Below, in pieces: positions 56,714 through 64,000 of a stretch of DNA of 64,000 nucleotides. The notes beneath the pieces are model-generated. The model did not search any database. It was not told the origin of the DNA and worked only from the letters and a program-made list of their open reading frames with translations. Position 1 is the stretch's first letter. Each line of letters begins with the position of its first letter. This stretch comes from Myxococcales bacterium (lineage in GTDB: Bacteria > Myxococcota > UBA727 > VGSZ01). Location: contig JAHFED010000006.1 of NCBI GenBank assembly GCA_023248635.1, forward strand, positions 62,001-126,000, in the 5' to 3' direction. The translations under genes were made by a program, and so were the position numbers.

Positions 56714-57055
56714 CTACTTCGGCTTCTTGTCGTTGTCCTTCTTGTCGTCGTCCTTCTTGTCGTTGTCCTTGTTGTCCTTCTTGTCGTTGTCCTTCTTGTC
56801 GTTGTCGTGCTCGCTGTCGAAGGTGATGCCGGCCTTCACCTCGTCCATGGCTTGTTTCACGAGGTCGAGGGCGTTGTGACGGTGACCGCCCTTGTCGTCG
56901 GTTGCTTTTTGGAGCTCGATTTGAACGTGGGCGAGCCCCTTGAGGGCTTCTTGCATGTGGGGCTGTTTCTCCTCTTTGTCGCGCGCGGCGACGCCGGTGG
57001 CGAGCAGGCCTCCGACCAGGAACGCCGCAAAGATCGAGATGTAGGACTTCTTCAT
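56714..57055 (-). CDS. Small periplasmic protein with Lys/Asp repeat tail
   Basis: A 113-residue exported protein. Signal peptide MKKSYISIFAAFLVGGLLATGVAARD. A helical middle (HMQEALKGLAHVQIELQKAT, RHNALDLVKQAMDEVKAG) and a strongly charged C-terminal repeat (units DNDKKD, about 30 residues) encoded by tandem 15/18-base repeats. It may bind metals or charged surfaces; unknown. GGAGGAGG lies seven bases before the ATG. Tandem repeats of this kind can vary in number between strains. Confidence 0.7.
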   Translation of the reverse strand: MKKSYISIFAAFLVGGLLATGVAARDKEEKQPHMQEALKGLAHVQIELQKATDDKGGHRHNALDLVKQAMDEVKAGITFDSEHDNDKKDNDKKDNKDNDKKDDDKKDNDKKPK

Positions 57056-57239
57056 GAGACGCCTCCTCCACGGACTGTGGAGCGCGTTCTTCTCTCGTTT
57101 GGGCACAAGATCGCAAGCAGAGGCTCGAATCTCGCCATGGTGCGCTCCCGTCGTCACGCCTCGACGAGATCACGATCCCAATTCCGTGTCGATTCCCAGC
57201 GGCGTCGCTGACAGGCCCCCTTTCCCGGACAGCCAGTAG

Positions 57240-58727
57240 CTAATCGGGCAGGGTCACCGGGTCGGCGTCAACGTTGACGTTTTCGTCGGGCCAGAATTCG
57301 ACCTCCTCCCACAGCGGCGCCAGGGACCCGTGCCAGTCGTTTCGGTAGTGGTCGAGCAGGCGCTCGGCGAAGGTGCGGCCTTCGTCGAGGCTTCCTTGCA
57401 GGGGACGCAGGTAGCGGCCCTCGTCTTCGCCGCGCCAGTTCTTGGCGCCGATGCGTGCAAGCCCAGCGCGGGCGATGTCGACGAGCTCGGCACAGCGCCC
57501 GAGGATGGGTTCTCCGCGAAAGACCGCTTGATAGCCGCGCACCGCGAGGTCCTTGCGCAAGGCCGCGAGCTCCACCCCGCTGGCGCCGTCCATCAGGGCA
57601 AAGGCCGCAGCCCGGGCGTCGTCGTCGTAGAGCAGGCCTTTGTAAAGCGCGGGTAGGGCGCAGATGCGCGACCAGGCGCCGCAGTCGGCGGAGCGCACTT
57701 CGAGGACTTTCTTGACGCGCACCTCGGGGAAGGTCGTCGTCAGGTGGTCGGCGAAGTCGCGTTCGGTGGCCCGCACCCTTTCGCCGTTGATGAGCAGGCC
57801 GTCTTTGACGAAGTCCCTGAAGGAGGCGCCGGCGACGTCGTGGTGAAAGCCATCGCGGCGCACGAAGTACATGGGGACATCAAGCACCCAGTTCAAGTAG
57901 CGCTCGTAGCCGAAGCCGTCGTCGAAGACGACTTGGGGAAAGCCCGCCCGCCGGGGATCGGTGTCGGCCCACACTTGTTGGCGCTCGGACAACGCACCCG
58001 AGGGTTTGCCCTCGTAAAAGGGCGAGCTGGCGAACAGGGCGGCCACCAGCGGCGCCACAGCAAGGGCCGCGCGGTAGGAGGCGACCATGTCTGCTTCGCT
58101 CGACCAATCGTAGTTTGCTTGCACGGTCGCTGTGCGTTTCATCATATCCAAGCCGCGCTTGCCCACCGTCGGCATGTAGCGGGCCATGATGGTGTAGCGG
58201 CTCTTGGGGACCAGCGGAATTTCGTCGTAGGTCGCCGTGGGATGAAAGCCCATGCCGATGAAGCCGACGTTGCGCGGCAGGCAGATGCGGCGCAGCAGGT
58301 TCAGGTGGGCGTTGGTCTCCTTGCAGGTTTCATGGATGGTGAAGAGTGGCTCTCCTGAGAGCTCCAATTGTCCACCGGGCTCGAGGGTGATCGAGGCGTT
58401 GTCGCCAAACAGCGCGATGATGCGGCCGCGATCGTAGGCAGGCACCCACGCCAGTTTTGATGTTCCAGACGCTGGAGCCGGCTTCACTTCTCCGGGATCG
58501 CTGGCGATGGCCCGCAGGATGTCTTCGATGCCGTTGACGCCGTCGAATTGCAGCGGGGGTTGGGCCTCGAGACCCGGGTGCCGCACGAAGCCGAATTTTT
58601 CGTGCTCGGTGCCGACGCGGAATTTCTCCCGGGGTTTCTCGGCGGAGGCGAAGAAGCCCACTAGGTCGTCGACAGAGCGCAGGGGCTCACCTGGATCGTC
58701 CCTTTCGGTGGGGTTGACGGTCGTCAT
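57240..58727 (-). CDS. gshA: Glutamate-cysteine ligase, plant/EgtA type
   Basis: First step of glutathione synthesis, joining Glu and Cys with ATP, or of ergothioneine synthesis in relatives (EgtA). 495 residues, matching the GCS2/plant-type family. VGTEHEKFGFVRH (glutamate/ATP-site start), FGDNASITLEPGGQLELSGEP, HPTATYDEIPLVPKSRYTIMARYMP and SSPFYEGKPSG are family segments, ending LEVRSADCGAWSRI. Divergent from the EI24-type gene across only 72 bases. gshB is two genes down on the other strand, so glutathione is the better call. Confidence 0.93.
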   Translation of the reverse strand: MTTVNPTERDDPGEPLRSVDDLVGFFASAEKPREKFRVGTEHEKFGFVRHPGLEAQPPLQFDGVNGIEDILRAIASDPGEVKPAPASGTSKLAWVPAYDRGRIIALFGDNASITLEPGGQLELSGEPLFTIHETCKETNAHLNLLRRICLPRNVGFIGMGFHPTATYDEIPLVPKSRYTIMARYMPTVGKRGLDMMKRTATVQANYDWSSEADMVASYRAALAVAPLVAALFASSPFYEGKPSGALSERQQVWADTDPRRAGFPQVVFDDGFGYERYLNWVLDVPMYFVRRDGFHHDVAGASFRDFVKDGLLINGERVRATERDFADHLTTTFPEVRVKKVLEVRSADCGAWSRICALPALYKGLLYDDDARAAAFALMDGASGVELAALRKDLAVRGYQAVFRGEPILGRCAELVDIARAGLARIGAKNWRGEDEGRYLRPLQGSLDEGRTFAERLLDHYRNDWHGSLAPLWEEVEFWPDENVNVDADPVTLPD

Positions 58728-58799
58728 GCGCGAAACCTCGTGCCGTCCAGCGTCGACCGCGTGCTTGCAGTCGACCGCTGGTTTTAGGAACGTTTCCCC

Positions 58800-59681
58800 A
58801 TGCACCCGGCGGCGACGACAAGCAACGATGTGGGATCTGGCGCCCGACCCGGCCCGAGCCAGGCCTTCGCCGACGTCGGCGCGGGCTCGGTGCCCCGGCG
58901 TTTCGTGCGCGGTGCCTGGGCGGTGCCGGCTGGCGTCGGGCTGGTGTTCTCCGACGCCAAATTGGTCTCGTTGTCCTTGGTGCCGATGCTGGTGCACGCC
59001 GCTCTCTTTGCCTCCTTGCTCTGGTTGGGCTTCACACAGGTCGCCGGCCGGGCGATCGCCGCCCTCGCCCCCGCGGCCTCAGACACAGGCTGGTGGAGCT
59101 CGATCCTGTCCGTCGTCGTCGCCGTCGTCGTCGCCGTCGCCATCGTCGTCGTCGCTGCCGTGGGCTCTGTGCTCTTGGGCTCGGTGCTGTGCGATCCCTT
59201 CTACGACCTCTTGTCCGAGCGCACCGAGGTGCTGCTGGTCGGGCGCTCGGTGGGGCGCCCCTTCTCGTGGGCGCGGGTGCCGGTCGAGCTGGGCCGGGAG
59301 CTCGGCGGCACCGTGCTGCGCCTGCTGGTGTGGGGCTGCGTCGCTCTGCCCTTGTGGGCTTTGGCTTTCACGCCGGCGTCGGTGGTGGCAGCCCCGTTGG
59401 GCATGGTGTGGACCTGGCTCTTTCTCGCTTACGAATTTTTATCCCGCAGTCTCATGAGACATGCGGTACAACCGCGTCAGCGATTCAAACCGATTTTTGC
59501 ACACAAGGCCGTGTGCGCCGGCTTCGGCTGCCTCTCGTGGGCTGCCTCCTTCGTGCCCTTCACAGCGCCCTTTCTCGTCGTCGGCGCCACCCGGCTCTAC
59601 CTCGCACTCGCCGTCTACGATCGCGCGCCCTCGCTGCTGACCGTCGAAGAGAAACTCAAATTTAGAGCAGAAAAGACCTGA
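58800..59681 (+). CDS. EI24/CysZ-family membrane protein
   Basis: A 293-residue protein with about five membrane segments (LVSLSLVPMLVHAALFASLLWLG, VVVAVVVAVAIVVVAAVGSVLLG). The signature DPFYDLLSERTEVLL matches the EI24/CysZ family, whose bacterial member CysZ imports sulphate. Here it lies directly before gshB and across a short gap from gshA, so a role in sulphur supply for cysteine and glutathione is a reasonable inference, not shown. A 60-base patch near 59440-59500 is AT-rich. Stop is four bases before the gshB start. Confidence 0.8.
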   Translation: MHPAATTSNDVGSGARPGPSQAFADVGAGSVPRRFVRGAWAVPAGVGLVFSDAKLVSLSLVPMLVHAALFASLLWLGFTQVAGRAIAALAPAASDTGWWSSILSVVVAVVVAVAIVVVAAVGSVLLGSVLCDPFYDLLSERTEVLLVGRSVGRPFSWARVPVELGRELGGTVLRLLVWGCVALPLWALAFTPASVVAAPLGMVWTWLFLAYEFLSRSLMRHAVQPRQRFKPIFAHKAVCAGFGCLSWAASFVPFTAPFLVVGATRLYLALAVYDRAPSLLTVEEKLKFRAEKT

Positions 59682-59685
59682 TCGA

Positions 59686-60651
59686 ATGCGTTTTCTCTAT
59701 GTCTGCGATCCGCTGGATTCGCTGAGCCCCGACGGCGACACCACTCTGGCTTTCTTGCGCGAGTCCCAGGCCCGTGGGGTCGAGAACTTCGTGTGCGAGA
59801 CCAGGGACCTCGCGGCTGGCACTGGCTCAGCGTGGGCCAAAGCCACCCGCATCGCCATGCAGTCGTCGTCGTCGTCGTCCTCACCCTGGTACGAGAAACA
59901 GGGCATGGAAGACCTGTCCCTCGACGACGTCGACGTGGTGTGGATGCGCAAAGATCCTCCCGTCGACGACCTCTTTCTCTATGCCTGCATGTTGCTCGAA
60001 AGCCACGATCCCAAGAAAACCTTGGTGTTGAACCATCCGACGTCGCTGCGCCTGTGCCACGAGAAGCTCTGGGCGCTGAAGTTTCCCGATCTGGTGCCCC
60101 AGCAGGTGGTGAGCGCCCGACGCGACGTGTTGAAGGCCTTCGTCGACGAACACGGGATCGCCGTACTCAAGCCCCTGGCCTTCATGGGCGGCATGGGGGT
60201 GATGGTCTTTGAAAAGACCGACAAGAACCTCAAGAGCGCCATCGATCTGCTCACTGGCGAAGGCAAGCGTCCGGCCCTGGCCCAGCAGTACCTGCCCCGC
60301 GTCACTGCGGGGGACAAGCGCGTCATCGTCGTCGACGGCGTCCCCCTCGCGGCCTTGTTGCGCGTGCCCCAGCACGACGATGTTCGGGCCAACCTGCACG
60401 TCGGCGGCTCCGCAGCCCAGGGGATCATCGACGACGACGACCGCCGCATCTGTGCCCGCCTGGCTCCCGAGCTCGTGCGCCTGGGCCTCTTCTTCGTCGG
60501 TCTCGACGTCATCGGCGGGCGGCTCACCGAGGTGAACGTGACGTCGCCCACCGGCGTGCCCCACATCGATCGCATTGACGGCCGCAGCGGCAAAAACACC
60601 GTCAGCGCGCTGGTGATGGATCGGGTCGAAGCCCGGCTCCGCGCACGCTGA
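59686..60651 (+). CDS. gshB: Glutathione synthase
   Basis: ATP-grasp ligase adding Gly to gamma-Glu-Cys. 321 residues, family length. Prokaryotic-type GshB markers: RKDPPVDDLFLYACMLLE near the start, VLKPLAFMGGMGVMVFEK (glycine-rich ATP-grasp loop), and LTEVNVTSPTGVPHIDR with the conserved Asn near the C-terminus. A Ser run (SSSSSSS, from repeated TCG codons) sits at about residues 60-66. Co-transcribed with the EI24 gene; gene order with divergent gshA forms a small glutathione module. Confidence 0.95.
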   Translation: MRFLYVCDPLDSLSPDGDTTLAFLRESQARGVENFVCETRDLAAGTGSAWAKATRIAMQSSSSSSSPWYEKQGMEDLSLDDVDVVWMRKDPPVDDLFLYACMLLESHDPKKTLVLNHPTSLRLCHEKLWALKFPDLVPQQVVSARRDVLKAFVDEHGIAVLKPLAFMGGMGVMVFEKTDKNLKSAIDLLTGEGKRPALAQQYLPRVTAGDKRVIVVDGVPLAALLRVPQHDDVRANLHVGGSAAQGIIDDDDRRICARLAPELVRLGLFFVGLDVIGGRLTEVNVTSPTGVPHIDRIDGRSGKNTVSALVMDRVEARLRAR

Positions 60652-60675
60652 CCCGTTGCGCAGGGTCGCTTCTCC

Positions 60676-62973
60676 GTGACTCCTCGCTTCCGCGTCCGTG
60701 AGACGCGACCCGAAGCGACCCATGAATGTGTCCGGGCCTATGCTGCGTCGGTGTTGTCGCAGCTGGGCACGTTCGTTGCGCGTCGTCCCTGGCGTTTCGT
60801 GGTCGCCCACGCGGTGCTGGTCGGCCTGTGCGCGCCCTTGGTCGCCGACGTGTTGCCGCGCTTGAAGGGCGGCGGCTTCGAAGACGGCGACGCCGAAAGC
60901 TGGCAAACCAAAGACCTGATCGAGCGCGAGTTGGGACAGGGGGAGGCCGACGTCGTTGCTCTCTATCGCGCCCCGGCGGGCAGCGTCGACGACGTCGAAG
61001 TGCTGGGCGAAGTGCTGGCCGCGGTCACTCGCGTCGAAGCCCACGAGCGCACCAAGAGCGTGGATTGCCTCTACACAACCGGGGCGCCGTGGCTCGTGTC
61101 CTTCGATCGCCAGCGCACCGCCGTGATCGTCACCCTCACAGGCGTCGAGCACGAAAAGCAGCAGGCCCTGCCGCAGCTCTTGCAACTGCTGGCGCCAGCG
61201 CCGTCGTCGGGCGTGACCGCCGAGTTCACCGGCATCGTGCTCGTCAACGAAGCCGCCGCTCGCATCATTGCCCGTGATCTGGTGCGCGGTGAGCTCTTCG
61301 CTCTGCCCCTCACCTTGTTGGTGTTGCTCTGGGTCTTTCGTGGCGTCATCGCCGCCCTCTTGCCCGTGTTGATGGGAGTGTGCGCCAACGTCGTCGCCTT
61401 CGCCGCCTTGCGCACGCTGACTTTCTTCAGCGAGGTCAGCATCTTTGCCATCAACATCGCCACCTTGTTGGCGCTGGGCCTGGCCATCGATTGCTCGCTT
61501 TTTGTGGTAACCCGTTTTCGAGAGGAGCTGCGGCGCACTCCCGACGACGTCGTCGACGCGGTCTCGCGCTCCATGGGATCGGCGGGTCGCGCGGTCTTCT
61601 TCTCCGGCGCTGTCGTTGCCTTGTCGATGATGGCGCTCATGGCCATGCCCCAGATGTTGATCCGCAGCTTGGGCTACGCCGGCGTCGTCGTTGTCGCCTG
61701 CACGTTGTTGCTGATGATCTTCCTATTGCCGGCAGTGCTGGTGCTCTTGGGGCATCGGGTCGAAGCCTTGCCTTTGCCGCTGGGACGGGTGGCACCCGAG
61801 CGCGAAGGCGCCTTCTTCTTTCGGGTGGCCAAGGTGGTCATGCACCGCCCCCTGTTGGTCGTCGTCGTCGTCGGCGGCGGACTGCTCGTCTTGGCCGCGC
61901 CCTTCTTGCGCATGATCCCCTCGATCCCCGACTTCCACGCGCTGCCCGTGGGCGAGCCCGTGCGCGACGCCACCGACAGCTTCAACCGCGATTTCCTGCC
62001 CAACCAACTCACCCCTCACGACGTCGTCGTCTCCGTCGAAGGCGACGTCTTTGCTCCCGCCAACCTCCGCACCTTGTTGGCCGTGCAACGGCAGATGGAG
62101 GCCCTGCCCGGCGTCATCGGCGTGCAGTCCGTGTTCACGGCCCAAAAGGGTGTGTCGCCGGAGACGGTGCTCGAGCTCCTGGCCACCCGCCGTTCGGCTC
62201 TGGACCCAGCGTTGAGAGCGCTGCTCGCGCGCTTCTTGAGCGAGGCTCGTCCAGGCCGGTCAGGGCTCGCCCGTTTCGTGGTGATGTCGAGCGAGGGCTA
62301 CAACGGCAGCCACACCGCGGCCCAGGTGCGCTCGCTTAGAGCCCTGCATGTCGAGGGCGTCACCATCAGAGTCGCTGGTCCCCCCGCTGTTTTGGTCGAT
62401 CTGCTTGATCGCTTGGCGGCGCGGGCCCCACTGTCTTTGGCCATCGTCGGCGTCGCCATGTTCTTGGTGTTGTTCGTGGCCTTCCGCTCCGTCGTCGTGC
62501 CCATCAAGGCCATCGTGATGAATTGCCTGTCGATGACCGCGAGCTTCGGGGCCTTGGTGTGGGTTTTCCAAGATGGACGACTGCAAGGCGTGCTGCACTA
62601 CGAGTGCATGGGCTTCACCGACGCGACGACGCCGCTGGTCATGTTCTGCTTGGTTTTCGGTTTGAGCATGGACTACGAGGTGCTGCTCTTGGGCCGCATC
62701 CGCGAGGAGGTCGTGCGCGCGGGTCCCAGTGGATCGACCGAAGACGCCGTCGCCATCGGTTTGATGAAGACCGGGCGCACCATCACGTCGGCGGCGCTCT
62801 TGCTGATCGTCGTTGTCGGCGCCTTCGGCTTTTCCGAAGTGCTGGGTATGAAGACTTTGGGGCTCGGCATCGCCGTCTCGGTGGCCCTCGACGCCACCGT
62901 CGTGCGCGCCCTCTTGGTGCCGGCCACGATGAAGCTGCTCGGTCGTTTCAACTGGTGGCCGACCAAGCTGTAA
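60676..62973 (+). CDS. MMPL/RND-superfamily transporter
   Basis: A 765-residue inner-membrane exporter with two blocks of transmembrane helices, each after a periplasmic domain. Signature segments are LALGLAIDCSLFVVTRFREEL (first) and LVFGLSMDYEVLLLGRIREEV (second), with Asp-containing helix 4/10 typical of proton-driven MMPL proteins. The substrate may be a lipid or hopanoid; unknown. GTG start at 60676; an alternative GTG at 60751 would start MLSQLGTFVARRPWRF, which fits the family better but has no clear RBS. Lies 24 bases after gshB, so perhaps in the same transcript. Confidence 0.9.
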   Translation: MTPRFRVRETRPEATHECVRAYAASVLSQLGTFVARRPWRFVVAHAVLVGLCAPLVADVLPRLKGGGFEDGDAESWQTKDLIERELGQGEADVVALYRAPAGSVDDVEVLGEVLAAVTRVEAHERTKSVDCLYTTGAPWLVSFDRQRTAVIVTLTGVEHEKQQALPQLLQLLAPAPSSGVTAEFTGIVLVNEAAARIIARDLVRGELFALPLTLLVLLWVFRGVIAALLPVLMGVCANVVAFAALRTLTFFSEVSIFAINIATLLALGLAIDCSLFVVTRFREELRRTPDDVVDAVSRSMGSAGRAVFFSGAVVALSMMALMAMPQMLIRSLGYAGVVVVACTLLLMIFLLPAVLVLLGHRVEALPLPLGRVAPEREGAFFFRVAKVVMHRPLLVVVVVGGGLLVLAAPFLRMIPSIPDFHALPVGEPVRDATDSFNRDFLPNQLTPHDVVVSVEGDVFAPANLRTLLAVQRQMEALPGVIGVQSVFTAQKGVSPETVLELLATRRSALDPALRALLARFLSEARPGRSGLARFVVMSSEGYNGSHTAAQVRSLRALHVEGVTIRVAGPPAVLVDLLDRLAARAPLSLAIVGVAMFLVLFVAFRSVVVPIKAIVMNCLSMTASFGALVWVFQDGRLQGVLHYECMGFTDATTPLVMFCLVFGLSMDYEVLLLGRIREEVVRAGPSGSTEDAVAIGLMKTGRTITSAALLLIVVVGAFGFSEVLGMKTLGLGIAVSVALDATVVRALLVPATMKLLGRFNWWPTKL

Positions 62974-63082
62974 AATCGGTGGCATCGGTGTAGAGGATGT
63001 GTCTGCCTACACTTGATCTCGGAGAGTCAGCCCGAGCCACTGTCTCCACCGCGCGGCATATGTGGCGCACGCCCCATCCCCG

Positions 63083-63316
63083 ATGGATTCAGTGATCCTT
63101 GGTCGATGGAGCCCAGGCGGTCGACTTGTGCGTGCTCGTCGCGCCTTGAACGACCCGATCTACGCAGAAATCGCACGCCGCCGAGACTCCCTCGCCGGCG
63201 AGGACATGCTCTCGATGATGGTCGCCGCCCGCTACGAGGACGGATCGGCGATGAGCGACGCCGCGGTTCGCGACGAGCTGGTCACCATGGTCATGGCTGG
63301 TCATGAGACCACCGCT
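63083..63316 (+). pseudogene. Cytochrome P450 remnant
   Basis: Only a mid-to-I-helix piece remains: GGRLVRARRALNDPIYAEI and MSDAAVRDELVTMVMAGHETTA, the last being the oxygen-binding I-helix motif AGHETT. The haem-binding Cys loop, ExxR and N-terminus are missing. The protein-like frame ends exactly at GHETTA, where an IS21-type end begins. Upstream from 62974 to 63082 no P450 sequence is evident, so the 5' end is lost as well. Boundaries are approximate. Confidence 0.8.
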
Positions 63317-63540
63317 TGTCGATTCTCACGAGCATCGGACCCCCGGTTTCTCACCAGCATTCCCCCCTTCGTGACCAGTTGAGCCTCCTCATCCAGCCGC
63401 CTTCGGTCCAGCCCTGCGGTTGGGCTTGAGTCTGGGTCGGTAGCTCTCGCCGTCTATGACGAGGTCGTAGGCGTTGTTCACGAAGCGGTCGCTCGCCGCT
63501 TCGATGACGCAGCTCTGGGGGCGCGTCGCCAACGGACAAG
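63317..63540. mobile_element. IS21-like terminal remnant
   Basis: Begins TGTCGATTCTCACG right after the P450 I-helix codons. Its inverse reads toward a right end with the repeated motif CTGGTCAC, CTGGTGAG, CGGGGGTC typical of IS21 ends, and it carries an IstB C-terminal fragment inside. The left part of the element is gone; the far boundary lies between about 63535 and 63546. Without a second end the target duplication cannot be seen. Confidence 0.6.
63389..63535 (-). pseudogene. IstB-like ATPase C-terminal fragment
   Basis: Reads SCVIEAASDRFVNNAYDLVIDGESYRPRLKP in two pieces, matching the C-terminus of IstB helper ATPases (DRxxNNAxxxxIDGESYR). It has no start and no Walker motifs, so it is a remnant of the IS21-like element. 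The stop is TGA at 63389-63391. Confidence 0.6.
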
Positions 63541-63546
63541 CTGTAG

Positions 63547-64000
63547 CTAAGGGGCGACGCCCAAAGGAGCGCCGGCGGCAGCAAAGGACACCAGCAATTC
63601 GTCGTCGGTGTCGGCGTCGAGGTCGTCGAGGGCTTCGGGCGAGACGTCGAGGATGCGCCCTGTCGACGTGTTGGGTCCCCAGTCGACGGGCCGCAGCACC
63701 ACCTTGAGGCCGTTGTCGGGGTTGACGACGAGGATGCGGGCATCGACCCAGAAATTGCGGCCGTGGGGCGTGTAGTCCCAGCGCATGGCGGCGTAGTAGA
63801 AATCCTCGGGGCGGGCGGCGATGGTGGCGTCGCTGGCGTTGAGGGGATTGTTCAAAGCGCGCAGGCGTTCGCCGCTGATGGCGCCGGTCTCCGTCGACGA
63901 CACGCCGCTGTCGTTGGGCCCGCCGAAGTGGCTGACCAAGCCGCGGACGTAATCGTGGCCCTCAAAGCGCTCGATGTAGCCGTAGGGCTCGGTGGAAAAC
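63547..64000 (-). CDS. Double-psi beta-barrel (RlpA-like) protein, partial
   Basis: The C-terminal part of a larger protein running off the window. Visible: FYYAAMRWDYTPHGRNFWV, then ARILVVNPDNGLKVVLRPVDWGP, RILDVSPEALDDL and a TDDELLV end. The R-V-V-D-W-G-P and G-R-I-L-D-V-S pattern is that of RlpA/expansin-type double-psi barrels, usually found in extracellular or peptidoglycan-acting proteins. Start, signal peptide and other domains are outside the window. The stop lies just beside the IS remnant. Confidence 0.7.
   Translation of the reverse strand, partial: FSTEPYGYIERFEGHDYVRGLVSHFGGPNDSGVSSTETGAISGERLRALNNPLNASDATIAARPEDFYYAAMRWDYTPHGRNFWVDARILVVNPDNGLKVVLRPVDWGPNTSTGRILDVSPEALDDLDADTDDELLVSFAAAGAPLGVAP

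Noticed and set aside
62974-63082. A gene between the MMPL transporter and the P450 remnant
   Set aside because: No frame has a convincing start or domain; only a weak GTGTAG/CTACAC stem is visible.

Overview
The window is one GC-rich bacterial chromosome segment. Gene content and style point to a deltaproteobacterial or Myxococcota-like Gram-negative. There are many lipoproteins with Gly-Glu repeat linkers after the lipobox, two serine/threonine kinases (one with a PEGA tail), a PilT-type ATPase, a PilZ protein, outer-membrane and peptidoglycan proteins, GTG starts, and local 'GACGACG/GTCGTCG' codon runs. Lineage is an inference; there is no rRNA here to settle it.

Layout. 1-7.0 kb: acyl-CoA metabolism (partial acyl-CoA dehydrogenase, methylmalonyl-CoA mutase), a FAD oxidoreductase fused to a Rieske domain, and two small surface lipoproteins (Kazal-like, esterase). 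7.2-16.9 kb: envelope genes, including a MopE-motif lipoprotein followed by a di-haem cytochrome lipoprotein, an L,D-transpeptidase, a coiled-coil/beta-barrel protein, a matrixin-like protease and a CAP-domain lipoprotein. 17.0-22 kb: two convergent Ser/Thr kinases and small unknown genes. 22-27 kb: two lipoproteins, PilZ, asnS and rsmA. 27-32 kb: a short-chain epimerase, a REC-PAS-GAF histidine kinase and a DUF420 membrane protein. 32.0-39.2 kb: a tyrosine-recombinase remnant beside tRNA-Asp, then khpB-like, yidC and secA, a protein-export and RNA-binding block. 39.4-44 kb: a tandem hairpin array, a large GE-linker lipoprotein and a PilT-like ATPase. 44-50.1 kb: a minus-strand run with proB, a histone-tail-like HTH protein and an orphan gene pair. 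50.2-55.3 kb: two paralogous zinc-ribbon membrane proteins, then type II NADH dehydrogenase, haem O synthase and a SCO protein. 55.4-57 kb: a split MgtC/DUF4010 gene and a Lys/Asp-repeat periplasmic protein. 57.2-63 kb: plant-type gshA divergent from an EI24/CysZ-like permease, gshB and an MMPL transporter. 63-64 kb: a cytochrome P450 remnant cut by an IS21-like end, then a partial double-psi-barrel protein.

Most of the window is ordinary chromosomal backbone. The least explained material is in the non-coding repeats (a dispersed hairpin element in three places, a 42-bp duplicated palindrome before a kinase, a four-hairpin tandem array), in the paired zinc-ribbon proteins at the head of a respiratory-assembly run, and in unknown genes of the 44-48 kb block. 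I saw no CRISPR array, rRNA, phage block or clear antiphage island.
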